A DNA stretch of 64,000 bases, taken from positions 2,902,001 through 2,966,000 of the forward strand of contig NZ_CP054861.1 of the NCBI RefSeq assembly GCF_013459645.1, given 5' to 3'. The position numbers and the translations under genes were made by a program. Under the pieces are notes generated by a model. The model searched no databases. It saw only the letters and a program-made list of their open reading frames with translations, and was not told where the DNA came from. The DNA comes from Martelella sp. NC20 (GTDB taxonomy: Bacteria; Pseudomonadota; Alphaproteobacteria; Rhizobiales; Rhizobiaceae). Below, piece by piece: positions 27,467 through 36,527 of the stretch. Every line of letters begins with the position of its first letter. Positions within the stretch are counted from its first letter, which is position 1.

Positions 27467-29100
27467 GTATCCGCAACGAAACGGCCGGGCAGGGGCGCTA
27501 CGACTATATCCTCGTCGGCGGTGGCAGTTCGGCCTGCGTGGTCGCGGCCGGTCTGGTCGAAAGCGGCGCGCGCGTGCTTATGCTGGAGCGCGGCCCCGCG
27601 AAAGTCAGTCCGATCATGCATTTTCCCGCCGGCTACATGAAGTTCCTGGCGAAGGATACCTATCTTTCGATGCACGCGACCGCGCCGCAGCCTCAGCTTG
27701 ACGGGCGCGGGCCGATCGTGCCGCAGGGCAAGGTGCTGGGCGGCGGCAGCACGGTCAACGCCATGGTCTACATGCGCGGCCAGGCGGCCGATTTCGACCT
27801 CTGGAACGCGTTGGTGACGGACGGCGAAAACGACGGCGCATGGTCCTATCGCGATATCCTGCCTTACTTCAAGGCGCAGGAAGACAATGACCACCTCGCC
27901 GGTGAATATCACGGCGTCGGCGGCCCGTTGAAAATCTCCCATCTCGGCCACACCAGTGCGATGACCCGCGCCTATGTCAAAACCCTTCAGGGCATGGGCA
28001 TTCCCTACAACCCCGATTTCAACGGCGAAAGCCCGTTCGGCGTCGGCTTCATGCAGCACACTATCGACTGGCGGACGCGGCGGCGTTGCAGCGCGGTCGA
28101 CGCGTTTCTGGCGCCGGTCATGGGCAACCCGCTGCTGACGATCGTCACCGGGGCGACGGTCACCGCGATCCGGATGGATGGCGACCGGGCGGTCGGCGTC
28201 GATTATGCGCGCGGCGGGGCCAGCACGTCGGCATTCGCGGACAGCGAGGTGATTCTGGCCGCTGGCGCTTACCAGACCCCCAAACTTCTGATGTTGTCCG
28301 GGATCGGGCCGGAGGATGAGCTCAACCGCCACGGCATCGGGGTCAGGGTCGCTCTTTCAGGCGTTGGGCGCAATCTGCAGGATCACTATGAATGCCCGGT
28401 GGTCGCCACCACCAGAGGCTCATATGGCTATTACGGCCAGGATCGCGGCTGGCCGATGATCAGGGCGGGGCTTCAGTACCTGCTGTTCAAGTCCGGCCCG
28501 GCATCCACGACAGGGGTCGAAACCTGCGCCTTCCACGACCCGGAGGGCAACAACGACTGGCCGACGATCCAGATGTTCTGTGTGCCGACCGTCTATCTCG
28601 ACCGCGATGTCATGGGCGCGGACCCCGGTGACGGCGTGACCATCAATTCGCTGCTGCTGCGGCCGAAATCGCGCGGTTCGGTAACGCTCGCCTCCGGCGA
28701 TCCGTTTGCCGACCCGGTGGTCGATACCCGGATTTTCAGCCACCCGGACGATCTCAGGGTGACGATGGCGGGGTTGCGCTATGCGCGAACCGTGCTTGCG
28801 GCCTCGCCGATGCGCGAACTGATCGACAGGGAAATCTTTCCGGGCGCCGAGGTGACCAGCGACGAGGCGATCGCGGCGCATTGCAGGCGCACCGTCAAGA
28901 CCGGCTATCACCCGGTCGGCACCTGCAGGATGGGGCATGACGGCGATCCGGATGCTGTGCTCGATTCCCGCCTCAGGGTCCGGGGCACACGGGGGCTACG
29001 GGTCATCGACGCTTCGCTGATGCCAACCATCGTCAGCGGCAATACCAATGCCGCCGTTCTTGCCGCCGCCGCCAAGGCGACCGACCTCATACTGTCCTGA
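27463..29100 (+). CDS. GMC-family FAD-dependent oxidoreductase
   Basis: The 545-residue flavoenzyme has an N-terminal ADP-binding motif (GGGSSACVVAAGLVESG), GMC signature 1 (PQGKVLGGGSTVNAMVYMRG), signature 2 around LAAGAYQTPKLLMLSGIG, and the catalytic His in HPVGTCRMGHD. GMC enzymes oxidise alcohols, choline or sugars; this one looks closest to the choline/alcohol dehydrogenase group. In this operon it may oxidise a sugar or polyol that feeds the galactonate route, which is inferred from context only. Confidence 0.88.
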   Translation: MSIRNETAGQGRYDYILVGGGSSACVVAAGLVESGARVLMLERGPAKVSPIMHFPAGYMKFLAKDTYLSMHATAPQPQLDGRGPIVPQGKVLGGGSTVNAMVYMRGQAADFDLWNALVTDGENDGAWSYRDILPYFKAQEDNDHLAGEYHGVGGPLKISHLGHTSAMTRAYVKTLQGMGIPYNPDFNGESPFGVGFMQHTIDWRTRRRCSAVDAFLAPVMGNPLLTIVTGATVTAIRMDGDRAVGVDYARGGASTSAFADSEVILAAGAYQTPKLLMLSGIGPEDELNRHGIGVRVALSGVGRNLQDHYECPVVATTRGSYGYYGQDRGWPMIRAGLQYLLFKSGPASTTGVETCAFHDPEGNNDWPTIQMFCVPTVYLDRDVMGADPGDGVTINSLLLRPKSRGSVTLASGDPFADPVVDTRIFSHPDDLRVTMAGLRYARTVLAASPMRELIDREIFPGAEVTSDEAIAAHCRRTVKTGYHPVGTCRMGHDGDPDAVLDSRLRVRGTRGLRVIDASLMPTIVSGNTNAAVLAAAAKATDLILS

Positions 29101-29112
29101 TCGGAACCAGCC

Positions 29113-30261
29113 ATGAAGATCACCAAGCTTACCACCTATCTGGCGCCGCCGCGCTGGCTGTTTCTGAAGATCGAAACCGATGAGGGCATTGTCGGCTGGG
29201 GCGAACCGGTTGTCGAAGGGCGGGCGCTGACCGTTCAGGCGGCGGTCGCCGAGATGGCGGATTATCTCATCGGCAAGGATCCGTTTCTGATCGAGGATCA
29301 CTGGACCGTGCTTTACCGGGGCGGCTTCTACCGGGGCGGCGCGATCCACATGTCGGCGCTGGCGGGCATCGACCAGGCGCTGTGGGACATCAAGGGAAAG
29401 GCGCTCGGGCAGCCGGTCCATGCGCTGCTCGGCGGCCAGTTGCGGAACCGCATCAAGGTCTATTCGTGGATCGGCGGCGATCGCCCTTCCGACGTCGCCA
29501 GGAACGCAAGGGAAATGGTCGCGCGCGGCTTCAAGGCGATCAAGCTCAACGGCTGCGAGGAAATGCAGATCGTCGATACCAATGAGAAAGTGGAAAAGGC
29601 GGTCGAGACCATCGCGATCATCCGCGAGGCCGTCGGCCCCCATATCGGCATCGGCGTGGATTTTCACGGCCGGGTCCACAAGCCGATGGCCAAGGTTCTG
29701 GCCAAGGAACTGGAGCCCTACAAGCTGATGTTCATCGAGGAGCCGGTGCTTTCGGAAAACAGGGAAGCCCTGCGGGAGATCGCCAACCATTCCTCCACGC
29801 CGATCGCGCTTGGCGAACGGCTTTATTCTCGCTGGGATTTCAAGCCGATCTTCGAGGGCGGCTATGTCGACATCATCCAGCCGGATCTGTCGCATGCGGG
29901 CGGCATCACCGAATGCCGCAAGATCGCCGCCATGGCGGAGGCCTATGACGTCGCGCTGGCGCCGCATTGTCCGCTCGGGCCGATCGCGCTTGCCGCCTGC
30001 CTTCAGGTGGACGCCGTCTCCTACAACGCCTTCATCCAGGAGCAGAGCCTCGGGATCCACTATAACGAGACCAACGACATCCTCGATTACATTTCGAACA
30101 AGGACGTGTTCGAATATGCCGACGGCTTCGTCAGCATACCGCAGGGGCCGGGGCTGGGCATCGAGATCGACGAGGCCTATGTGATCGAACGCGCCAGAGA
30201 AGGGCATCGCTGGCGCAATCCGATCTGGCGTCATCCGGATGGAAGTTTCGCCGAATGGTGA
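29113..30261 (+). CDS. dgoD: D-galactonate dehydratase
   Basis: This 382-residue enolase-superfamily enzyme dehydrates D-galactonate to 2-keto-3-deoxygalactonate. It has the same length as E. coli DgoD and aligns with the remembered sequence essentially without gaps, for example [32 protein letters not shown] (metal Asp and catalytic His), [13 protein letters not shown], and [15 protein letters not shown] with the second catalytic His. The C-terminus [15 protein letters not shown] also matches. This makes the functional call strong and anchors the whole locus. Confidence 0.96.
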   Translation: MKITKLTTYLAPPRWLFLKIETDEGIVGWGEPVVEGRALTVQAAVAEMADYLIGKDPFLIEDHWTVLYRGGFYRGGAIHMSALAGIDQALWDIKGKALGQPVHALLGGQLRNRIKVYSWIGGDRPSDVARNAREMVARGFKAIKLNGCEEMQIVDTNEKVEKAVETIAIIREAVGPHIGIGVDFHGRVHKPMAKVLAKELEPYKLMFIEEPVLSENREALREIANHSSTPIALGERLYSRWDFKPIFEGGYVDIIQPDLSHAGGITECRKIAAMAEAYDVALAPHCPLGPIALAACLQVDAVSYNAFIQEQSLGIHYNETNDILDYISNKDVFEYADGFVSIPQGPGLGIEIDEAYVIERAREGHRWRNPIWRHPDGSFAEW

Positions 30262-30271
30262 GGAGCGGACA

Positions 30272-31051
30272 ATGACAGGACGGCTTTCCGGCAAGCGCAT
30301 ATTCGTCACCGGCGCGGCGCAGGGTATCGGTCTTGCGATCGCAAGGGCCTTCGGGAACGAAGGTGCGTCACTCTTCATGGTCGACCGCGATGGCGCGCTT
30401 CTGGAGCGCGAGGCCGGGGCGCTTGTCGCATCCGGCGGGGCGGTCGGCTGGTGCGCCGTTGATATCACCGATGCCGGGGCGATCGCAGCCGCCATGCGTC
30501 AGGCGGCGGATGAAGTCGGACCGATCAACGCGCTGGTCAACAATGCCGGCGTCAATGTCTTTTCCGCGCCGCTCGAGACGACCGACGAGGAATGGAACCG
30601 GTGCTTCGACATCAATCTCAAGGGTGCGTGGAACTGCTGCAAGGCGGCGCTTCCAGGCATGATCGGGGCCGGCGGCGGCGTCATCCTCAACATCGCCTCC
30701 ACCCATGCCTTCACGATCATCCCGCATACCTTCCCTTATCCGCTGGCAAAGCACGCGCTGCTTGGCATGACCAAATCCCTCGGCCTTGAATATGCCGCGA
30801 GCAATATTCGGGTAAACGCGCTCGCGCCCGGCTATGTGGCGACGCAGAAGGTCATCGACTACTGGAACGGCTTTCCCGATCCCGAGGCTGCGAAAGCGGA
30901 GACCCTGAGCCTCCATCCCGGCGGGCGGATCGCCACCCCCGGCGAGATCGCGATGGCGGCGGTGTTCATGATCTCCGACGAATGCCCGTTCATGAACGCG
31001 ACCTGCCTGACCGTCGACGGCGGCCTCAGCGTACAGCAACATCCTGCCTGA
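30272..31051 (+). CDS. Short-chain dehydrogenase/reductase, possible sugar dehydrogenase
   Basis: This 259-residue classical SDR has the cofactor motif TGAAQGIG, NNAGVN, the catalytic Ser in NIASTHAF and Tyr-Lys in YPLAKHA. The ATG at 30272 has GAGGAG 7 bases upstream; the longer frame begins inside dgoD. It is the last gene of the operon. Because no other NAD-dependent galactose dehydrogenase is present, it is a good candidate to oxidise the aldose to its lactone. Homologues also act on fucose or on other sugar acids. Confidence 0.85.
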   Translation: MTGRLSGKRIFVTGAAQGIGLAIARAFGNEGASLFMVDRDGALLEREAGALVASGGAVGWCAVDITDAGAIAAAMRQAADEVGPINALVNNAGVNVFSAPLETTDEEWNRCFDINLKGAWNCCKAALPGMIGAGGGVILNIASTHAFTIIPHTFPYPLAKHALLGMTKSLGLEYAASNIRVNALAPGYVATQKVIDYWNGFPDPEAAKAETLSLHPGGRIATPGEIAMAAVFMISDECPFMNATCLTVDGGLSVQQHPA

Positions 31052-31140
31052 GCCGACCGCACGGGCGTCAGCAGGTTCGTCCGGGGACGTGGCAGGCCTG
31101 ATTGTCGAAAATAAAGTCCGCCATTCCGGCAATCGCCCGA

Positions 31141-33021
31141 TCAGGCGGGCTGTTGGCGCAGCACCGGCGGCAGCGTTATCATAAGGCGCGCCTTATCTTT
31201 CGAGCGGGAGAAGGCGACGTCGCCGCCAAAACTGCGGGCGCGTTTTACCATGTTGGCGAGACCATGACCCTTGCCCGGACAAGGGCTGCCGGTGACATCA
31301 TTCTCAACGGTGATGATGGCGTCTCCGCTTTCATTGGTGGTTGCCGAAATCGATATATGCGTTGCCGGACCATGTTTCACCGCGTTGGTGACGGCTTCCT
31401 GCAATATTCTCAACAGCGCGAGGGCGTTTGAGGGGGTGACGCCGGTGACGACCGGCATTTCTGTGGTCAGCCAGTCGAGCCGGATCCCCATACGGTGCAG
31501 TTGAGGGCCGGTCCGCTCGCGAAAGCTGGCCAGCGCAACGCGCAGATCCGTGTCGCTCAGATCGAGAGACTGGATGACCAGCCGGAGATCGCCGAGAGCA
31601 TCGCGCGCGGTGCAGCGGATCGCGTCCCGGTCAAGCGGCTCTCTCTCCGTCTGCGCCATGATCGACACGAGGTAGCCGCTCAATCCGTCATGCAGGTCCC
31701 GCATCAGCCGGTCGCGCTCCCGCTCCAGGGTCATATGCGTCGCGTTCCTGCGTTCTTTTTCATTAAGCAGTCTCAACTCGCTCTCCTGCTCGTCGAGCTT
31801 CCGTCTCAGACGGATGTTCGCGCTGTCAACCTGATTCAGGCTTTGCACCAGTCTGATGGTGATGATCAGTAGGGCGGCCAGGAGAGTGGCCATCTCGATA
31901 TAGGGGGTCAGCATATGCGCGCCGCCGGTAATGCCAAACAGCAGGCCGACATCGTGAAGTCCGAACAGCAGGCAGAGCACGAGTGGGATTGCGATGATGG
32001 CGGCGATCGGGTCTCTTGATCGAAAATAATGTGCGATGGCAATCCACAGGGCCGCGACCATGGCGGTAATGCTCAGAATGTTGCCGATGGCTGCAATGAC
32101 CGGTCCCGAGGCGACGCCGGCCCAATACGCCATGAGCAGAGTGATCGGCAGGCCCAGGGCGATGTAGAGCGATTTCCGGACGAACTTCCGGCCGGCCATT
32201 TCCAGCGTCAGGACGACAGCGATCAGCAGCGTGCCCAGTTGCAGCGTTGCATAATAAAGTCGCGGCACTCCGGTTCCCGCAAGCGTGCAGCCATATTGGG
32301 TGGCCGTCAACGCCAGGCTGAAGGCCATGATCAGGCTGAACCAGCGGGAAAAGCCATCTGAGGGCCGCAGCAACGCGATCACGATGACGCTGATGGTAAT
32401 CATCGCCTTGAGCAGCAGCGAGGTGAAACGCCATTGTTCGAAGAGGAAGCCATATAATTTCTGGTAGGGCAGAAAGACGGAATACGAGGTCAGGTAAACC
32501 GGCGACAGATAGCTTGAGATCCAGCCATCGACCCGACTATGCAGGATTTCGAGTTCGTTTTCGCCCTTGCGAACCGCAGAAGGACTGATGTCGAACGCAT
32601 AAAAGTCGCCAAGGCGCGGCGAGGTGAGGAGCGAGACGTCGCGCCGTTCGAGGGCGATCCCATTCAGGCGAACGTCGATCGTCTGGCGCACCGCCGGAAA
32701 GAAAAGAACGGGATGATCTGCAGGGATCGCGTTCGATGTGAAATGGATCCTGTAGAGCGCTTCGGTGCGCAACGTCTTTGTCGCATGAGGGCGGGTGTAG
32801 GGAAGCGATATTTCCCGGACCGGCGAGCCGCCTTCTTCAAGTGTTGCGGAACGCAGGACAACAGCATCGCGCGGCGTTGGCAGGGATAGGAAGAACGGCA
32901 TCGCGCAGCAAACCGCGATGCCGATTACGACAAGCGTCGAGCGCAAAACAGACCATAATTTCAGGTTGGTGAACCGGGCCTGAAGCTCTTTTACCAACAA
33001 AGCTGTAGGACCTGCAGTCAA
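31141..33021 (-). CDS. Sensor histidine kinase, 7TM-DISM type with HisKA_3/NarL-class core
   Basis: The 626-residue kinase has one membrane anchor (residues 28-48), a periplasmic beta-rich domain (about 50-180), seven hydrophobic helices (about 200-390) and a coiled coil. The dimerisation/phosphoacceptor box LMRDLHDGLSGYLVS has H444. An HATPase domain follows, with NAVKHG and GHGLANMVKRARSFGG. This layout is that of 7TMR-DISM receptors joined to a NarX/DesK-like kinase. The periplasmic domain may bind a carbohydrate, as proposed for DISMED2. It overlaps the regulator gene by 4 bases (ATGA). Confidence 0.88.
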   Translation of the reverse strand: MTAGPTALLVKELQARFTNLKLWSVLRSTLVVIGIAVCCAMPFFLSLPTPRDAVVLRSATLEEGGSPVREISLPYTRPHATKTLRTEALYRIHFTSNAIPADHPVLFFPAVRQTIDVRLNGIALERRDVSLLTSPRLGDFYAFDISPSAVRKGENELEILHSRVDGWISSYLSPVYLTSYSVFLPYQKLYGFLFEQWRFTSLLLKAMITISVIVIALLRPSDGFSRWFSLIMAFSLALTATQYGCTLAGTGVPRLYYATLQLGTLLIAVVLTLEMAGRKFVRKSLYIALGLPITLLMAYWAGVASGPVIAAIGNILSITAMVAALWIAIAHYFRSRDPIAAIIAIPLVLCLLFGLHDVGLLFGITGGAHMLTPYIEMATLLAALLIITIRLVQSLNQVDSANIRLRRKLDEQESELRLLNEKERRNATHMTLERERDRLMRDLHDGLSGYLVSIMAQTEREPLDRDAIRCTARDALGDLRLVIQSLDLSDTDLRVALASFRERTGPQLHRMGIRLDWLTTEMPVVTGVTPSNALALLRILQEAVTNAVKHGPATHISISATTNESGDAIITVENDVTGSPCPGKGHGLANMVKRARSFGGDVAFSRSKDKARLMITLPPVLRQQPA

Positions 33022-33671
33022 AATTGCATCAGTCCCTGCCGGGTTGCCTCAAAAACGGCCTCGGACCGGTTTGTGACCTGAAGCTTGCGATAAATATTGC
33101 GGATATGGACGGGCACGGTCTGTCTTGAGATATGCAGTTGCTGGGCGATTTCCGCATAGGTGAACCCTTTGGAGATTCCCCACAATACGTCCATCTCTCG
33201 TGACGTCATATTGACGGCCGGCTCCCATTTGTGGGTGTCGGGCGACTGTTCGCAGAGCTGCCTTACAAGGATGCGGGCGATCCGGGACGATATTGGCGAG
33301 TGCCCTGCCATCAGGCTCTCCACGGCCTCGATGAGGTCCAGGCTGTCCGCGTCCTTGAGCAGGTAGCCTGAAGCCCCGGCACCGATCGCCTCAAGCACGG
33401 ACCTTTCATCAGCGAGAACGGAAATGACCATCGACTCCGCCCGCTCATGCGTTTTGCGAAGCGCGCGGATCGCATCGAGACCGCTGCCGTCGGGCAAATT
33501 CAGATCCACGATCAGAAGATCGACTTCGCTCCGCTGATAGGCCGCAAGCGTTTCCGCCAGGGTCGCGCAGGAGGCGACGAGATCGCCGTCCGCCCAGCCG
33601 TTGATCAGGCTGGCCAGCCGCTCGCGCACAATGTCGTCATCCTCGCACAAAACGATCCGATAGGGTGCCAA
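33018..33671 (-). CDS. Response regulator, NarL/LuxR family
   Basis: This 217-residue regulator has a receiver domain (phospho-acceptor D56 in LLIVDLNLPDGSG, acidic pocket CEDDD, Lys in YLLKDADS) and a C-terminal LuxR-type helix-turn-helix (TSREMDVLWGISKGFTYAEIAQQLHISRQTV). It is the first gene of a two-gene operon with the 7TM kinase, its certain partner. Targets are not evident; the neighbouring sugar loci are candidates. Confidence 0.92.
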   Translation of the reverse strand: MAPYRIVLCEDDDIVRERLASLINGWADGDLVASCATLAETLAAYQRSEVDLLIVDLNLPDGSGLDAIRALRKTHERAESMVISVLADERSVLEAIGAGASGYLLKDADSLDLIEAVESLMAGHSPISSRIARILVRQLCEQSPDTHKWEPAVNMTSREMDVLWGISKGFTYAEIAQQLHISRQTVPVHIRNIYRKLQVTNRSEAVFEATRQGLMQF

Positions 33672-33700
33672 AGAAGAACTCTCTATTCCAGCCCGATGCG

Positions 33701-33807
33701 CTAGAGCATTTCCGGTGAAAACAGGATCACCGGAATTGCTCTATCTATTTGTTTTGACGCATTTTCGCGGACGTCAGGTGATTCCACCTGACTGCGAAAT
33801 GCGCTAG
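33701..33807. repeat. RIME-like palindromic intergenic repeat, copy 1
   Basis: Two consecutive dyads. The first pairs AGAGCATTTCCGGTGA (33703-33718) with TCACCGGAATTGCTCT (33727-33742). The second pairs GCATTTTCGCGGACGTCAGG with CCTGACTGCGAAATGC around a short centre. The overall plan (TAGAGC start, central TTTGTTTT, GCGC-TAG end) is that of rhizobial intergenic mosaic elements and is shared with 43969-44072. Confidence 0.75.
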
Positions 33808-33971
33808 GTACCACCCTGGCTGCGTTGGTGCAGTCAGTCCTACTTTGTTTTCTGTGATGCACGGATGAGCAATACCATAAACATGGTATTTTGTGAGTTC
33901 TCTCGAACCTATACCACCCCCTTCAACGCTTGAGGAAGTTTTTCGAATCTTGAGCCACAACGGGGATTAAA

Positions 33972-34235
33972 ATGCATTCCGCCACTGAAAGACGACGGGT
34001 TGAACCAGACCGAAAGCGTAAATCGCCGTCACGTATCTTTACGTGCCGATGCGGTCATCGTCTGCGTTTTGGTTCTGCTACCTGCGGTAGCTGCTATCAC
34101 ATTACGCCGTTCTACAATCGCCGCTGGCCCTATCTGATGCTCTCGATAGTCTTGGGGGTGTTGGGTGTACTGATAATGATATTCAGCGCATTGCTTCTGT
34201 ATATGAAAGTTTCTGGTGCTAATAACTTTATGTAG
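33972..34235 (+). CDS. Small membrane protein with a zinc-ribbon-like Cys motif
   Basis: This 87-residue protein has a basic N-terminus, a Cys cluster CRCGHRLRFGSATCGSC that could bind one zinc, and one C-terminal transmembrane helix (about 53-78). ATG follows GGGGA at a plausible distance. Base composition is clearly more AT-rich than neighbouring genes, which may mean recent acquisition. No family was recognised. The ribbon would face the cytoplasm if the positive-inside rule holds. Confidence 0.55.
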   Translation: MHSATERRRVEPDRKRKSPSRIFTCRCGHRLRFGSATCGSCYHITPFYNRRWPYLMLSIVLGVLGVLIMIFSALLLYMKVSGANNFM

Positions 34236-34570
34236 TTGTATTTTACATAGACAAAGATTCACTGACGTATAAATTTGAAATTCGGGTTCCGTTGCTGATC
34301 ATGCCGCTATGATCTGCGACGGAGCCCGGTCCTTTTTGACGAACTACATTTGAGTGGCCTGTGACCGGAATATTTCCATGGCGGCCGACAAGAGTCTGCC
34401 GCGGCTGCCCCGCGTTGACAGAGTGGCGTTATAGGTAAGAGGTAATTTACCTTATTCCGCCTGAGCCTTGTTCGGTCCGGCTTTGGTCCATGGCTTAAAC
34501 CTTCCGATGGAATCCGGCTCGAAAATGCCAAACCCTGCACCAAACGCGCTCGCTCCCCCGACGCGGGGTC
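34236..34570. other. Intergenic region
   Basis: About 335 bases between the small membrane protein and the end of the ABC-transporter operon. It is AT-rich at the left. No gene, clear terminator or tRNA was seen; one short minus-strand frame (34307-34543) has no supporting features. Confidence 0.4.
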
Positions 34571-35311
34571 TCAATTTACCCCGGTAATCATGGCAATGAT
34601 TTCGTTCTTGTCGGTTTCAGCGGTGTTGCGCACCCCGATCTGCTTTCCCCGGCGCAACACGCATATCCGGTCGGAGAGCTTGAAGACCTGATCGAGGCTG
34701 TGGCTGACGATCAGGATGCCGATATCGCGTTTCCTCAGCGTCTGAACGATCTCCTCGACCTTCGCGGTTTCGGCCACCCCGAGGGCGGCCGTCGGTTCAT
34801 CGAGCAGGACCAGCTTGCTGGCCCAGTGCGTGGCGCGGGCGATCGCGACGCCCTGCCGCTGGCCGCCGGAGAGGTCGCGGATCGTCGCATGGGCGGAGGG
34901 AATGCGCACGTCCAGTTCCTTCACCAGCATTTCGGTTTCCGCGATCATCTTCCTGCGGTCGAGCAGGCCGAGCGCGTTGACCGGTTCGCGCCCGAGAAAC
35001 AGGTTCATGTAGACGGTCTGCTGGTCGGCGAGCGCGAGGTCCTGGTAGACGACCTCGATACCGTGGCTGCGCGCCATCGTGGCATTCGCCATCGTCACAG
35101 GCTTGCCGTCGATCGCGATCGTGCCCGAGGTCGGCGCATGCACGCCGGAGATGATCTTGATGAGGGTCGACTTGCCCGCGCCGTTATCGCCGACCAGCGC
35201 GACGATCTCGCCGGGATGAACCGCGAGCGAAAAATTCTCGATGGCGACCACGGCGTCGAAGCTCTTGTGAATGTCCCGGAGTTCGAGAACCGGCTGTTCA
35301 GTTGGCATCAC
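34571..35311 (-). CDS. Sugar-type ABC transporter ATP-binding protein, single ATPase domain (FrcA-like)
   Basis: This 246-residue ATPase has Walker A GDNGAGKST, signature LSGGQRQGVAIARA, Walker B LVLLDEPTAALG and the switch His in LIVSHSLD. Unlike the 508-residue RbsA type at 24034 it has one domain, as in rhizobial FrcA, so it probably works as a homodimer. It ends the operon that starts at the ROK gene and lies 6 bases after the YhfX-like gene. Confidence 0.92.
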   Translation of the reverse strand: MMPTEQPVLELRDIHKSFDAVVAIENFSLAVHPGEIVALVGDNGAGKSTLIKIISGVHAPTSGTIAIDGKPVTMANATMARSHGIEVVYQDLALADQQTVYMNLFLGREPVNALGLLDRRKMIAETEMLVKELDVRIPSAHATIRDLSGGQRQGVAIARATHWASKLVLLDEPTAALGVAETAKVEEIVQTLRKRDIGILIVSHSLDQVFKLSDRICVLRRGKQIGVRNTAETDKNEIIAMITGVN

Positions 35312-35317
35312 GTTCTC

Positions 35318-36517
35318 CTAAAGCGGCCAGGCGGCGGTCTCGCCATTGGTGTATTCGATGGTCTCGACCTTCGGCGCGCCGCTCGCAATGCCGGAGACGC
35401 CGACGACATAGGCGCGGGTGACGAAAGCCTGTCCGCGAAAGCCGAAAATCGCGGTGTCGCCGGGCTTCGGCGCGGCGGGACCGGCAGCGTCGATCATGGC
35501 GTAATAGTCGATCATCGAAGGCGGCGGCACCTCGACGCTGCGAAGTGCCGCGGCCGCCGTCGTCGGCTCGGCGGAGACGATCGCCCTGACATCGTAATCG
35601 GGAAAGATCGGGTCGATGTAGAAGCCGCCGCCGAACGCATAGGCCTTGCCGCCCGAAAGGTGCGAGACCTCGGTGAGGTAGAGCATTGCGGGACGCTCCG
35701 GCAGTTCCTCGACGACATGGAGCGCGGTCGTGCCGTGCAGGCCGTTGCCGGGTTCCACCTGGGTAGCGCCGGCCTCGGCGAGCGCTGCAAGCACGACGCT
35801 CGACGTCGTGCCGGGCGCGTTGACCTCGATATCGCGGCGGCCGCTTCTGGCGAGCGCCTCGGCGGCCTTCGAAAGCGTCGCGAGGTTTTTCGTCGGCAGA
35901 ACCTTGCGGCTTTCATGATCGTAGAGCAGGGCGGGGAAGGTGGTAATACCGGCGAAACGCCCGCCATCCAGGCTGTCCAGCATGTCGGCGACAATGGTCA
36001 CGTCACTTGCTGCAAAGCCGCCTTCGTGACCGCGGTAAAAGGTATCGCCCTCGGCATGGATGCGGGCGAGAAGGTTCTGCGTGCGGCCCGCCTTTGCCGA
36101 TGCGGAAGCCGCTTCCAGCGCCTTTTCGGCGTTGAAAACGGTCCAGTAGTCGGGGGCGAGAGTTCTGGCGGCCGCTTCCGCCTCTGCGCGGGCGATCTGT
36201 TGCAGGTGTCCGAGGTGGCCGACCTTCATGCCGGCATTGTGGGTCGCGCGGGCGCAGGCCATGTCGACGGCGACCGAGCGCTCGATGCCGCCGCGCATGA
36301 TCGCCCGGCAGGCCGAGCTTGCGCGGCCGAACTGCTTCGTCATGGCGAAGATCTTCAGGCCGTGGCGATCGGCTTCCGTTTTCAGGTGACGGGCGTTCGC
36401 CTCGAGCGTGTCGAGATCGATGACATAGGCGTTCGCCGGGATCTTTCCCGCCTGATGGAGCGTCTGGGCAGCCTCGATGAAGGCGGGGTTTCGGTTGCGG
36501 AGGCTTTCAAGAAACAT
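35318..36517 (-). CDS. YhfX-like PLP-dependent protein (alanine racemase N-terminal fold)
   Basis: This 399-residue protein has an alanine-racemase-like barrel, with the probable PLP Lys K61 in FAMTKQFGR, then VDMACARATHNAGM, TTFPALLYD, and a C-terminal beta domain. The order and spacing closely match E. coli YhfX, a fold-type III PLP protein of unknown substrate, including the opening NPAFIEAAQTLHQAGKI and the Gly-Gly-Gly-Phe-Tyr segment. Its place between the permease and ATPase genes ties it to the imported compound, perhaps a D-amino acid or an amino-sugar conjugate. Confidence 0.85.
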   Translation of the reverse strand: MFLESLRNRNPAFIEAAQTLHQAGKIPANAYVIDLDTLEANARHLKTEADRHGLKIFAMTKQFGRASSACRAIMRGGIERSVAVDMACARATHNAGMKVGHLGHLQQIARAEAEAAARTLAPDYWTVFNAEKALEAASASAKAGRTQNLLARIHAEGDTFYRGHEGGFAASDVTIVADMLDSLDGGRFAGITTFPALLYDHESRKVLPTKNLATLSKAAEALARSGRRDIEVNAPGTTSSVVLAALAEAGATQVEPGNGLHGTTALHVVEELPERPAMLYLTEVSHLSGGKAYAFGGGFYIDPIFPDYDVRAIVSAEPTTAAAALRSVEVPPPSMIDYYAMIDAAGPAAPKPGDTAIFGFRGQAFVTRAYVVGVSGIASGAPKVETIEYTNGETAAWPL

Positions 36518-36527
36518 CTGTCGCTCC

